From the NCBI GenBank assembly GCA_019359075.1, contig JAHHIB010000019.1, forward strand, positions 1-64,000: a DNA stretch of 64,000 nucleotides, in the 5' to 3' direction. The notes beneath the pieces were generated by a model. It was not told the DNA's origin and did not search any database. It saw only the letters and a program-made list of their open reading frames with translations. A program made the translations under genes and the position numbers. The stretch is from Kalymmatonema hyalinum WJT4-NPBG1 (GTDB taxonomy: Bacteria; Cyanobacteriota; Cyanobacteriia; Cyanobacteriales; Nostocaceae). This document shows, piece after piece, positions 19,444 through 28,597 of the stretch; within the stretch, counting starts at the first letter, position 1, and every line of letters starts with the position of its first letter.

Positions 19444-20028
19444 TTATGTAGTCGTTGCCACCGTGAATGATGAGTGATACTGTTTTTTTTGGCAGTGTAA
19501 AGCATCAAGAGTAAAAACTACCTGTTGACCACAAAACTCGGAGATTAGTTGTTGTACAATCGCCACCTCACTAATTTTTTTATTAGACATTGGTTGCATT
19601 TTGAGTACAATGCCCCGCCCGTGACTATAAACTGATACTGTACTGATAAAGTTTTGGTAGGACTGACTGTAATCTGTGACTGTGCAACGTATGCCTTTAC
19701 CGTCGATTGCCAGTCGTTCTCCAGGCATTGGTGGCACAAAAATTGATGCCCAACTATTGAATAAGTCTGTTAACGGCTGAAAATCTACAGTTTTTAGTAC
19801 TCGTCGGAACGTTGAATAGGATGGCAACTTGATTGTTTGTTCTAGGTTTAACAGTTCAATCAAGCTTTGTCTGTGTATCTTGGTAAAGTCTTCCAGTGGT
19901 CGGTAGCCCCAATATCCTGTCATTGTCCCTAACAAGATCACAAACAGTACCAACCACAATTGATGTCTTCGTCCTTTAATGTGCCGATAGTCTGGCACTT
20001 GCTGCAACTGTTCGAGCAGATTATTCAT
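19444..20028 (-). CDS. ISAs1-type transposase, N-terminal part
   Basis: 194 residues from ATG 20028. It carries the family's N-terminal associated domain (VPDYRHIKGRRHQLWLVL) and two catalytic Asp motifs (LAIDGKGIRC and FTLDALHCQKK). After CQKK the frame goes out of register. Reading the A8 run with a -1 slip joins it to the C-terminal part. Either a recent indel or programmed frameshifting. Confidence 0.88.
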   Translation of the reverse strand: MNNLLEQLQQVPDYRHIKGRRHQLWLVLFVILLGTMTGYWGYRPLEDFTKIHRQSLIELLNLEQTIKLPSYSTFRRVLKTVDFQPLTDLFNSWASIFVPPMPGERLAIDGKGIRCTVTDYSQSYQNFISTVSVYSHGRGIVLKMQPMSNKKISEVAIVQQLISEFCGQQVVFTLDALHCQKKQYHSSFTVATTT

Positions 20029-20102
20029 CTCAAGAGCTTGTCAATTTACGATCGCCTTCCAGAAGTATTGTCATTTTTCTTTCTTTGTATGAAACCACCC
20101 TG

Positions 20103-20122
20103 CCCTGCTTATTTTTATGAGG
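20103..20122. repeat. 20-bp direct repeat, right flank of the IS
   Basis: Exact copy of 18908-18927. Confidence 0.8.
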
Positions 20123-20647
20123 AGGGTCTTCACAAAAAAATATGCTAATAATAATGTGTCATTCTAAAGAAAAGATTAAAATATAATACATTCTATAAAA
20201 GTTGTGGTACAGATTTTCATCTATCAGGAGATAATAGCTATAACAACGCACTCCAAACAAATATACCTCCTCTAAAGCGCTCTGAGATAACTTACTGTCC
20301 ATCAACTTTTTTGTCATCTCTTAAAAAGAAATTTATAAATTTTATTGTTTTGTATCTTAATATTTAAAATTTTTAACGAAAAAAGTTAATACAATCTATC
20401 AAACGATCGATGAAAATGGGAACCTTTCTTTTCAAGAAGGCATCGTTCTTCCCTGTTAAGGATTTATATGAGTCCAAACAGAGGGGCGCAGGGGAGGACA
20501 GTCCTGAAAACCCACAGCGTTGCAGGGAATCCCCAAGTTTTCTGTAAGTGGCGTTCAACTGTTTGTAGTCAGTAACTGAATCTAACCCCTAAAAAAGCTA
20601 TTTCATCCCGACCAACACAAACACCAAAATATAGGTTTTATTAAGTA
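20123..20647. other. AT-rich intergenic region upstream of the GH65 gene
   Basis: No gene is supported. It must contain the promoter of the downstream fusion gene, but no clear -10/-35 pair stands out. Confidence 0.5.
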
Positions 20648-23572
20648 ATGCTCTACTACTCAACTGACACCTCCCCAAACGATCAGCAACTCCTTGACTC
20701 CACTGGCTGGAACGTCATTGAAACAGAGTTCAATCCCAGTCAGCTGCACCACAAAGAAACTGTGTTCACCCTTGGGAACGGCTACTTGGGAACACGGGGA
20801 ACTTTCGAGGAAGGATATGCCAATGATTCTGCAGCAACAATCATTAATGGTGTTTATGATGATGTTGCGATCGCCACCACGCAACTTGTCAACTGCCCCA
20901 GCTGGCTGTCGTTGGTTGTGAAAGTAGGAGAAGAACGCTTCGGTCTTGACGCTGGCGAACTTTTGTACTATGAACGTCGGCTGGATATGCGCTTGGGACT
21001 ATTGAACCGTGAGGTGCGGTGGCGTTCTCCACAAGGTCATACTGTGGATTTCCACTTTCAGCGTTTCGCCAGTCTAGCAGATCAACACGTTTTAGCTGTC
21101 CGTTGTCAAATCACATCCCAAGATTTTGAAGGTGACATTTCAGTTGAAGTTGAGTTTAATCCCGAACAGGATACCCAAGGTGTCAAACACTGGCAGACGC
21201 TAAACTCTGGTAGCGCTGGAAATCTTGTCTGGTTGCACAGCCAAACTCTCCATTCTGGAATTGAACTTGGTATGGCAGCTAAGCTTGTTGTCGAGGGTGA
21301 AGATGCTGCACTGTTGGGCGAACAAAATACTTCTGGTTCCGCAAGCTTAACAAAAACCTTCCAATGCGTACCAGGACAAACAGTGACCGTTGACAAGATT
21401 GTCACCTTGTTTACTTCACGGGATACAGAAACCCCAATGGCAGCAGCCTTAGATAGGCTAGCTGATGAACCAAGCTACTCCACCCTGTTTGCTGCTCATA
21501 TAGCTGCATGGGAGCAGGTGTGGCAAGACAGTGACATAATTATTGAAGGCGATTCTAAAGCGCAGTTGAGCATTCGCTACAATATCTTCCAAGTGCTTGC
21601 TGCTGCACCACGTCATGATGACCGAGTCAGCATTCCTCCCAAAACCCTCTCCGGTTTTGCTTATAGCGGACACATCTTTTGGGACACAGAAATTTTTATC
21701 TTGCCCTTCCTAACCTTAACTCAGCCAGCGCTGGCACGTAACCTGCTGACCTACCGCTACCATACTTTAGATGGGGCGCGACGGAAAGCCAAAGAAGCGG
21801 GATACTCTGGAGCCATGTATGCCTGGGAAAGTGCCATCACTGGTGATGAAGTGACTCCCCGGTGGGTACCAGGTAAAAACGGTGAGCAAATCCGCATCTG
21901 GTGCGGTGACATTGAAGTGCATATCAGCACAGATGTCGCTTATGCTACTTGGAACTACTGGCGGCACACTGGTGATGATGAATGGATGCGCGATTATGGT
22001 GCAGAAATTATCCTAGATACAGCTGCTTTCTGGCAAAGTCGGGTTGAGTGGAACCCACAGCGCAACAGTTATGATATCCGTGATGTGATTGGACCTGATG
22101 AAAATCACGATCGCGTAGACAATAACGCCTTCACCAATCTCATGACGCAATGGCACTTACAGTCGGCATTGATGTTGTGGAACTGGCTGCATCAGGCTTA
22201 TCCTGACACGGCAGAACAGCTGGCGATAAAACTCAATTTAGGAACCGAACGCTTTGAAAGCTGGGCGTCAATTGCCAAAAATCTTTATGTTAACCAAGAC
22301 TCAGAAAGTGGGTTGATGGAGCAGTTTGAGGGGTTTTTCCAGCTCGAAGATATTAACTGGGCTGATTACGAAACCCGTACCACATCAATGCAAGGACTTT
22401 TGGGAATTGAAGCCACAAGTCAAAGGCAGATTCTCAAACAGCCAGATGTGTTGATGCTTTTCTACTTGCTACGCGACGTCTATGATCGCAAAACTCTACA
22501 AACCAACTGGGATTATTACAACCCCCGCACCGACCACACCTATGGTTCCTCACTCGGTCCAGCAATTCACGCTATCTTGGCTTGCGATCTCAATCATCCA
22601 CAAGAAGCGTATACTCACTTCATGCGATCGGCGTTGGTAGATTTGGAAGATGTGCGGCGTAACGCAGCTGAAGGAATTCATGCTGCTAGTGCTGGTGGAG
22701 TTTGGCAAGCTGTAATCTTCGGGTTTGCTGGTATCCGGATGACTCAATTTGGTCCCGTTGCTTGTCCAAATCTACCCTCAGGCTGGACGCGCTTGAAGTT
22801 CCGTCTGCAATGGTGCAACGAGTGGTATGAATTCGACTTGCAACCAGAAAAAATTCAAACCTTTGCAGATATTGCGCCAACTTCAGACTCAGCAATTGCT
22901 GGCGTCATCTTTGACTTGGATGGTGTTTTAACCGATACTTCGGAGTTACACTATTTGGCTTGGAAGCAACTGGCAGATGAAGAAGGCATAGAGTTTGACC
23001 GAGAAGCAAATGAAGCAATGCGAGGACTGCCACGTCGAGAATCTTTGTTGCATATCTTAGGAAACCGCCCCGTAACTGAAGAGCAAATTCAGGACATGAT
23101 GGATCGTAAGAATCGCTACTACGTAGAAGTGATGCAGAAGATTACGCCAGCACATCTACTCCCAGGAGTTGCAGATTTGTTGCAGGAAGTACGAGCTGCT
23201 GGAATTAAAGTGGCTTTGGGTTCATCGAGCAAAAACGCCGAGACTGTGATCGAACGTTTGGGGATTGCCGAACACTTGGATGCTATTGCTGATGGCTACA
23301 GCGTATCCCAACCAAAACCAGCACCAGACCTTTTCCTATATGCTGCACAACAACTTGGTGTTTCACCCTCACGATGTGTTGTGGTGGAAGACGCAGGAGC
23401 AGGTGTAGAAGCTGCTCTTGCTGCGGGAATGCGAGCTATTGGGCTTGGTCCTGCGGAACGAGTAGGTAAAGCACACGTTGTATTACCCAGTTTAGAAAGA
23501 GTTAGCTGGGAAGAGTTGCGATCGCAGATAGTTAATAGCGATAAAGCTTCCTTGGTAGAAGTCACAGCTTGA
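20648..23572 (+). CDS. GH65 sugar phosphorylase fused to beta-phosphoglucomutase
   Basis: 974 residues, two enzymes in one chain. Residues about 15-745 are glycoside hydrolase family 65 (maltose/trehalose/kojibiose phosphorylase type), with GNGYLGTRG near the start, FWDTEIF, and the general-acid Glu485 in GPDENHDRVDNNAFTN. Residues about 750-970 are a HAD-type beta-phosphoglucomutase with FDLDGVLTDT, a cap domain, GSSSKNAETV and VVEDAGAGVEAA. The first half would phosphorolyse an alpha-glucoside to beta-glucose-1-phosphate and the second would convert that to glucose-6-phosphate. Which disaccharide is used cannot be told. Cytoplasmic, monocistronic, followed by a strong terminator. Confidence 0.93.
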   Translation: MLYYSTDTSPNDQQLLDSTGWNVIETEFNPSQLHHKETVFTLGNGYLGTRGTFEEGYANDSAATIINGVYDDVAIATTQLVNCPSWLSLVVKVGEERFGLDAGELLYYERRLDMRLGLLNREVRWRSPQGHTVDFHFQRFASLADQHVLAVRCQITSQDFEGDISVEVEFNPEQDTQGVKHWQTLNSGSAGNLVWLHSQTLHSGIELGMAAKLVVEGEDAALLGEQNTSGSASLTKTFQCVPGQTVTVDKIVTLFTSRDTETPMAAALDRLADEPSYSTLFAAHIAAWEQVWQDSDIIIEGDSKAQLSIRYNIFQVLAAAPRHDDRVSIPPKTLSGFAYSGHIFWDTEIFILPFLTLTQPALARNLLTYRYHTLDGARRKAKEAGYSGAMYAWESAITGDEVTPRWVPGKNGEQIRIWCGDIEVHISTDVAYATWNYWRHTGDDEWMRDYGAEIILDTAAFWQSRVEWNPQRNSYDIRDVIGPDENHDRVDNNAFTNLMTQWHLQSALMLWNWLHQAYPDTAEQLAIKLNLGTERFESWASIAKNLYVNQDSESGLMEQFEGFFQLEDINWADYETRTTSMQGLLGIEATSQRQILKQPDVLMLFYLLRDVYDRKTLQTNWDYYNPRTDHTYGSSLGPAIHAILACDLNHPQEAYTHFMRSALVDLEDVRRNAAEGIHAASAGGVWQAVIFGFAGIRMTQFGPVACPNLPSGWTRLKFRLQWCNEWYEFDLQPEKIQTFADIAPTSDSAIAGVIFDLDGVLTDTSELHYLAWKQLADEEGIEFDREANEAMRGLPRRESLLHILGNRPVTEEQIQDMMDRKNRYYVEVMQKITPAHLLPGVADLLQEVRAAGIKVALGSSSKNAETVIERLGIAEHLDAIADGYSVSQPKPAPDLFLYAAQQLGVSPSRCVVVEDAGAGVEAALAAGMRAIGLGPAERVGKAHVVLPSLERVSWEELRSQIVNSDKASLVEVTA

Positions 23573-23597
23573 AGGCAAAATCATTGGTCAATTGACC

Positions 23598-23632
23598 AAA
23601 TGGCAGGCAATATGCCTGCCATTTTATTTTTT
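23598..23632 (+). terminator. Rho-independent terminator after the GH65 gene
   Basis: AAATGGCAGGCA-ATA-TGCCTGCCATTT forms a perfect 12-bp stem followed by TATTTTTTG, 25 bp after the stop codon. Confidence 0.88.
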
Positions 23633-23670
23633 GTTGAGCCACACCCAACAAGAGCCAGAGGCTCTAATAT

Positions 23671-23699
23671 CTCGTTACCAGGTTGAACCTGGTAACGAG
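23671..23699. repeat. Palindrome CTCGTTACCAGG...CCTGGTAACGAG
   Basis: A 14-bp perfect stem with a one-base centre, followed by GGAGGCTTCGCCTCC. It looks like a dispersed cyanobacterial palindromic repeat and may act as the terminator for the convergent minus-strand gene. Confidence 0.6.
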
Positions 23700-23768
23700 G
23701 GTTTGGAGGCTTCGCCTCCTCACTGTTGCAACTCTTGCAAGATCTCAGTTTAGCTATCCTTGAAATAT

Positions 23769-24560
23769 TTACTGTTTTTGCACGTCAAAATTCGCCAAAT
23801 TCTTGACTTTAGCTACAGGTGGATTTTGCTCAACCGAGTTGTGTTTAAGAAATTCCCCTCGCAAGCCATAACTGACTAACCCCATGTACTCGTAAAACAA
23901 AAGCATTGCTTTTCTAGTTGAAGTTAATTCAGTTGGTATGGGGCTTGTGCGCGGAATCACTTCAAAGCCCATACCTTGAAAAGTGAGTAATGACCGTAGC
24001 ATATGTGGAGGATCTGTCACTAGCAGAATTTGCTTGACTCCTCGTGGCTGTAGCACTGATGCGGTGAACAGTGCGTTTTCCTTAGTGGTTTGAGAACAGT
24101 GTTCTTCGCCCAATGCAGCATCAGGAATGCCTTTTGCTTCTAGTTGTTCGACGATTTCGGAACCATCTCCTACACCACTGGCAAAAATTAATGGTGCACG
24201 ACGATCTCTCCAAAGTTCAGCCGCCACTTTCACCCTTGAATGTCTAAATGGTTCCCCCCGCCCCAGTACAACAATTGCGTCTACAGTTGTACCAGGATCG
24301 GGGGGAATAAAAGTAACTAATCCTTTTTTGGCTACAGCTATGGTTAGTGGAAAAGTGGCACTAAAGTAAATTACGAGTAACACAGTTCCTAAACCACTCC
24401 AAAAACGCTTCCAACGTAAGCGTGGAATCATCCAAGGTAAAAAAACTAAAATCAAGAGTGGCAATACAATAAATGTTGGTGTCATTAGCCAGTCAGAGAG
24501 CGTTGACTTCAAAACAAGCCACTGGCTAACCGGGCGATCGCACAAAGCTTGATCGAGCAT
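23769..24560 (-). CDS. YdcF/ElyC-type DUF218 membrane protein
   Basis: 263 residues. Two N-terminal membrane helices (about 28-48 and 55-80) precede a DUF218 domain: VDAIVVLGRGEPFRHSRVKV, PLIFASGVGDGSEI, then CSQTTKENALFTASVL and ILLVTDPPHMLRSL. Relatives such as SanA/ElyC/YdcF act in envelope integrity or bind a nucleotide-like ligand. Exact role unknown. Likely inner membrane with the domain outside. Confidence 0.85.
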   Translation of the reverse strand: MLDQALCDRPVSQWLVLKSTLSDWLMTPTFIVLPLLILVFLPWMIPRLRWKRFWSGLGTVLLVIYFSATFPLTIAVAKKGLVTFIPPDPGTTVDAIVVLGRGEPFRHSRVKVAAELWRDRRAPLIFASGVGDGSEIVEQLEAKGIPDAALGEEHCSQTTKENALFTASVLQPRGVKQILLVTDPPHMLRSLLTFQGMGFEVIPRTSPIPTELTSTRKAMLLFYEYMGLVSYGLRGEFLKHNSVEQNPPVAKVKNLANFDVQKQ

Positions 24561-25088
24561 TTGAAGTTAACCCTATATACTCTATGTACACTCTTTGTGA
24601 TCTTAACTAAACTTCATCTAATTGAGTGTTAGCGACGAGCGCTTCTACTCCAATCAAAAAAACCCCTGTGCGGCGACTAGGGGCTTTGAGTTCTTTCCCT
24701 GCAAGCTAAATTTCAATCCCTGATAGGGATTCATACAGTGTAGTAGCGATCGCCTGTGGCAGGCACTGAGTCCCAAAGGGACACGCTATGCGTATGCCTG
24801 CGCGCCCGCTTTGCGCAATCGCCGTACGGCGGGGCAAAGCCCGGGAGCGTTTTTCTGGGCTTTGTTTGGCAGCATTGCCTTCTGGGGCGCTCAGAAAAGC
24901 GCTTTTCTCCGCTTGCGGCACTGTTGTTTGCCCAATCGCACTTTATTAACTTCCTACAGTTAGGTTGCAAAAAACAGTCATAATCTGATAAATATACTTG
25001 GTATCTAGTGATATATTGTTACAACATAACAGAAATCTCCAGGGTGCAATACTACCGTAAGTGCAAATACATACCTTGAGAGAATTAA
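24561..25088. other. Intergenic region containing the first copy of the duplicated promoter segment
   Basis: AAAGCCCCTAG/CTAGGGGCTTT-like hairpin lies near 24658-24690. From 24861 to the downstream start codon the sequence is identical to 26811-27038. A TTTCAATCCCTGATAGGGATT motif at 24711-24731 looks like a lone half CRISPR repeat. Confidence 0.6.
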
Positions 25089-25336
25089 ATGAATCCTGAT
25101 AAATCGAATAATCAAAACTTTATATTATGTAACCATTGTGGCTATGATACAAATCCTTCCACAGCTAAACGCTGTGTGAAGTGCGCTAAACCCCTGAATG
25201 TAACTGTGCTACCAAACAGCAACAACGCTGCCAAACCTGAGCCAAAAACTTTTGCAGATTGGCTGTTAACACCTTGGATGATTCGGCTTCTATCTGGTTT
25301 GGTGTTTCTGTTTGTGAGTTGGTTAATCTACTGTGC
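24861..25336. repeat. 476-bp perfect direct repeat, copy 1
   Basis: Base-for-base identical to 26811-27286 (offset 1950). It spans 228 bp of upstream region plus the first 248 bp of the coding sequence. Identity ends abruptly inside the membrane helix codons; beyond it the two genes differ often. Confidence 0.9.
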
Positions 25337-26282
25337 ATTCGTAACTGTGAACAGTGTAAACAACTCCGAGCTCATCGGAGTTGACAATTCCAGTGGCAGC
25401 AATCAGAACACCGCTCCTGAGGTCAAACTCTACAATTCCATAAAAGAGGTGCCGAAGGTGCCGGAAGGTACATTTAACTACGGCGGTGGTTCCAGCTTTG
25501 CAGCTCTGACTGCTGCTGGCTTAAACGAAGCCATCAGTGCAGCTCACCCCAATTTTCGCCTCCGCTTCACTGAACCGAGAGACGGGAAACCTGGTGGCAA
25601 AAAAGGTGTAGCTATGGTGCTTGATCGTCAACTGAGCTTTACTCTGAACGCAGCATCTCTCGCAGATACTGATTATAGTAAGGCTAAAGAACGGGGCTTT
25701 GGGCTACAGCAAGTCCCAGTGGCTTTTGATGCGCTTGTCTTCTTTACCCATCCAGATATTTCCATTCCAGGACTTTCAGTTGATCAACTTCAAGATATAT
25801 ATAAAGGTAAACTCACCAACTGGAAGCAGGTGGGAGGACCGGATTTGCCAATTGTACCTTTGGCTAGAGACCCTAAAGCTTCCAATTCATTAAATGAGGT
25901 TCTCCGGCTAGAAGCTGGCCAAATCGCTTCTAGAGTGCAGTTGGTCCGTGATGTCACTGAAGCTATTCGTAAAGTAGCCTCTACTCCGGGGGGGATTTCC
26001 TTTGGACCAAATGCAGTAATTGTCGGTCAACAAACAATTCGCCCCCTTGGTATTGCTAAAGCTAACTCTCAAGAATATGTGCAACCCCTTATAGATAATG
26101 GCAAGCGGATTAATGCTGCCGCAATTAGGGATGGCTCTTACCCCCTCGCCCGACGTCGGTTTATTGTGTTCCGCCAGGACGGCACAATTGATCAACTCGC
26201 CGGGGAAGCCTACGTCAATATGCTAGTGTCCAAAGAAGGTCAGCAGATCGTTGAAAAGGCAGGGCTCATTCCCGTGCGCTGA
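25089..26282 (+). CDS. Zinc-ribbon, membrane-anchored PstS-like binding protein (copy 1)
   Basis: 397 residues. N-terminal zinc ribbon CNHCGYDTNPSTAKRCVKC (residues about 14-32), linker, one membrane helix (about 65-90), then a periplasmic type II binding-protein domain of PstS type with FNYGGGSSFAAL, VFFTHPDISIPGLSVDQLQDIY, KGKLTNWKQVGGPDL and STPGGISFGPNAVI. The anchor puts the ribbon in the cytoplasm and the ligand domain outside. PstS relatives bind phosphate, but no ABC partners are nearby, so it may be a sensor rather than a transporter part. Paralogue 1950 bp downstream. Confidence 0.88.
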   Translation: MNPDKSNNQNFILCNHCGYDTNPSTAKRCVKCAKPLNVTVLPNSNNAAKPEPKTFADWLLTPWMIRLLSGLVFLFVSWLIYCAFVTVNSVNNSELIGVDNSSGSNQNTAPEVKLYNSIKEVPKVPEGTFNYGGGSSFAALTAAGLNEAISAAHPNFRLRFTEPRDGKPGGKKGVAMVLDRQLSFTLNAASLADTDYSKAKERGFGLQQVPVAFDALVFFTHPDISIPGLSVDQLQDIYKGKLTNWKQVGGPDLPIVPLARDPKASNSLNEVLRLEAGQIASRVQLVRDVTEAIRKVASTPGGISFGPNAVIVGQQTIRPLGIAKANSQEYVQPLIDNGKRINAAAIRDGSYPLARRRFIVFRQDGTIDQLAGEAYVNMLVSKEGQQIVEKAGLIPVR

Positions 26283-26810
26283 GAACATAAACTGTTCTTC
26301 ACTTAACGCGAGTTCAACGAAAAGAGTCTACCAACGAAATAATCAGGGATACAGCTTTGAGCGCAGCAGTATAAAATCATATGAAATCCGATTAATTACT
26401 GATCGTATGTCATTCTTCGCGAAGCGTTCGCGTTCGCGCAGCGTGTCCGTTCGGCCTCAAGCCGTGCCCGAAGGGCTCAGGACTCAGCGTGTCCCTTTGG
26501 GACTCAGAATCTCCAAACGGTGCAATGCATAGAGATACTTCGTTCCGCTGAGTCATAAGGGGGCACGCTGCTTTGTATGCCTGCGCGCCCGCTTTGCGCT
26601 TACGCTGCATTCAGCATGACAGTAATTGTTTATCAGGATTCCATATCAGTCTTTCAAAGCTCTGTCGAACTTACGTTAAAATAAATTTCAATTTTTGATA
26701 GGAATTTATACAGTGTAGTAGCGATCGCCTGTGGCAGGCACTGAGTCCCAAAGGGACACGCTATGCGTATGCCTGCGCGCCCCCTTTGCGCTTACGTGCG
26801 ATGGGCTTTG
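26283..26810. other. Intergenic repeats between the duplicated genes
   Basis: It contains a run of short palindromes (GTTCGCGCAGCGTGTCC, AAGGGACACGC, CCTGCGCGCCC) and a region at 26291-26370 that is duplicated at 28241-28320 downstream of the second gene. No gene is supported. Confidence 0.6.
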
Positions 26811-27286
26811 TTTGTTTGGCAGCATTGCCTTCTGGGGCGCTCAGAAAAGCGCTTTTCTCCGCTTGCGGCACTGTTGTTTGCCCAATCGCACTTTATTAAC
26901 TTCCTACAGTTAGGTTGCAAAAAACAGTCATAATCTGATAAATATACTTGGTATCTAGTGATATATTGTTACAACATAACAGAAATCTCCAGGGTGCAAT
27001 ACTACCGTAAGTGCAAATACATACCTTGAGAGAATTAAATGAATCCTGATAAATCGAATAATCAAAACTTTATATTATGTAACCATTGTGGCTATGATAC
27101 AAATCCTTCCACAGCTAAACGCTGTGTGAAGTGCGCTAAACCCCTGAATGTAACTGTGCTACCAAACAGCAACAACGCTGCCAAACCTGAGCCAAAAACT
27201 TTTGCAGATTGGCTGTTAACACCTTGGATGATTCGGCTTCTATCTGGTTTGGTGTTTCTGTTTGTGAGTTGGTTAATCTACTGTGC
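26811..27286. repeat. 476-bp perfect direct repeat, copy 2
   Basis: Identical to 24861-25336. Further upstream, similarity continues with small gaps back to about 26708 (matching 24733). Confidence 0.9.
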
Positions 27287-28232
27287 GTTCGTAACTGTCA
27301 ACAGTGTAAACAACTCCCAGCTCATCGGAGTTGACAATTCCATTGGCAACAATCAGAACACCGCTCGTGAGGTCAAACTCTACAATTCCATGAAAGAGGT
27401 GCCGAACGTGCCCGAAGGGACATTCAACTATGGCGGTGGAAACTCCTTTGCAGCTCTGACTGCTGCTGGCTTACACGAAGCAATCACCACAGCTCACGCC
27501 AATTTTCGCCTCCGCTACACTCAACCGAAAGACAATCAAATTGGTGGCACAAAAGGTGTAGCTATGGTGCTTGATGGTCAACTAAGCTTTACTCTGTACG
27601 GAGCATCTCTTAAGGAGACTGATTATAACAAGGCTAAACAACGGGGCTTTGGGTTAAAGCAAGTGCCAGTAGCTTTAGATGCGCTTGTCTTCTTTACCCA
27701 TCCAGATATCTCCATTCCAGGACTTTCAGTTGAGCAACTCCAAGACATATATAAAGGTAAACTAACTAACTGGAAGCAGGTGGGAGGACCGGATCTGCCA
27801 ATCATACCTTTCACCAGAGACCCTAAGGTTGCCAGTGTATTAAATGAGCTTCTCGGGCCAGAAGCTGGGCAAAACAGTTCCAAGATACAGTTCGTCCGTG
27901 ATTACACTGAGGCTATTCGTAAGGTTAGCTCGACCCCTGGAGGGATTTCCTTTGGAGGAAATGCACTCATTGTTGGTCAACGAACAATCCGCCCCCTTGC
28001 TGTTGCTAAGGCTAACTCCCAAGAATATGTCCAACCCTTCATAGAAGATGGCAAGCGGATTAATGCTGCCGCAATCAGAGATGGCTCTTACCCCATGAGT
28101 CGGCGTATGTTTATTGTGTTTCGCTCCGACGGCACAATCGATCAACTAGCTGGAGAAGCCTACGTCAATATGTTAATGTCCAAAGAAGGTCAGCAGATTG
28201 TCGAAAAGGCAGGGCTTGTTCCCTTGCGCTAA
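27039..28232 (+). CDS. Zinc-ribbon, membrane-anchored PstS-like binding protein (copy 2)
   Basis: 397 residues, the same architecture and length as the gene at 25089. The first 82 residues are identical. The outer domain differs at many positions, for example FNYGGGNSFAAL, LHEAITTAHANFRLR and SSTPGGISFGGNALI, including residues near the predicted ligand loop. The pair is a tandem duplication with diverging ligand domains behind an identical 5' region. Confidence 0.88.
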   Translation: MNPDKSNNQNFILCNHCGYDTNPSTAKRCVKCAKPLNVTVLPNSNNAAKPEPKTFADWLLTPWMIRLLSGLVFLFVSWLIYCAFVTVNSVNNSQLIGVDNSIGNNQNTAREVKLYNSMKEVPNVPEGTFNYGGGNSFAALTAAGLHEAITTAHANFRLRYTQPKDNQIGGTKGVAMVLDGQLSFTLYGASLKETDYNKAKQRGFGLKQVPVALDALVFFTHPDISIPGLSVEQLQDIYKGKLTNWKQVGGPDLPIIPFTRDPKVASVLNELLGPEAGQNSSKIQFVRDYTEAIRKVSSTPGGISFGGNALIVGQRTIRPLAVAKANSQEYVQPFIEDGKRINAAAIRDGSYPMSRRMFIVFRSDGTIDQLAGEAYVNMLMSKEGQQIVEKAGLVPLR

Positions 28233-28597
28233 AAACATGAACTGTTCTTCACTTAACGCAAGTTCGACGAAAAGAGTCTACCAAGGAAATAATCAGGGAT
28301 ACAGCTTTGAGCGCCGCACTATAAAATCAGCCTTTCAAAGCTCCGTCGAAGTCATATCAAGCGTGTTCACGAGCGCTTGATATAAATATAGGGGTTCTCA
28401 GATGGCTTGTATACACTAGGAACCCCACCCCTTACCCCTCCCCGAAGCGCGAGGAGGGGAAAATATCTCCCCCTCTCTGCATAGCGGAGAGGGGGTTGGG
28501 GGGTGAGGTTCAGAATCGTACTGCATTGAATTAAGAACCGCTATATGCAATCCCCAAAATCATAAATCCGAATTTAGGTGTGAGTGAGACAAAAAAC
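28233..28597. other. Intergenic region with palindromic repeat
   Basis: 28241-28320 repeats the tail of copy 1. 28420-28510 is a further copy of the CCCC-type repeat (AACCCCACCCCTTACCCC ... GGGGTGAGGTT). The porin promoter must lie between 28510 and 28597. Confidence 0.65.

Larger units (their letters stand above)
18928..20102 (-). mobile_element. ISAs1-type insertion sequence, 1175 bp
   Basis: The ends are a perfect 29-bp inverted repeat: CAGGGTGGTTTCATAC at the left continuing to 18956, and its exact complement at 20074-20102. It encodes one DDE transposase split by a -1 shift at an A8 run. A 20-bp direct repeat flanks it (18908-18927 and 20103-20122). The element sits between the MBL-like gene and the GH65 gene and disrupts no recognisable gene. 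Confidence 0.9.

Noticed and set aside
24711-24731. CRISPR-like half repeat TTTCAATCCCTGATAGGGATT
   Set aside because: It occurs once here, with only a degenerate copy at 26687-26707. There are no spacers or cas genes.
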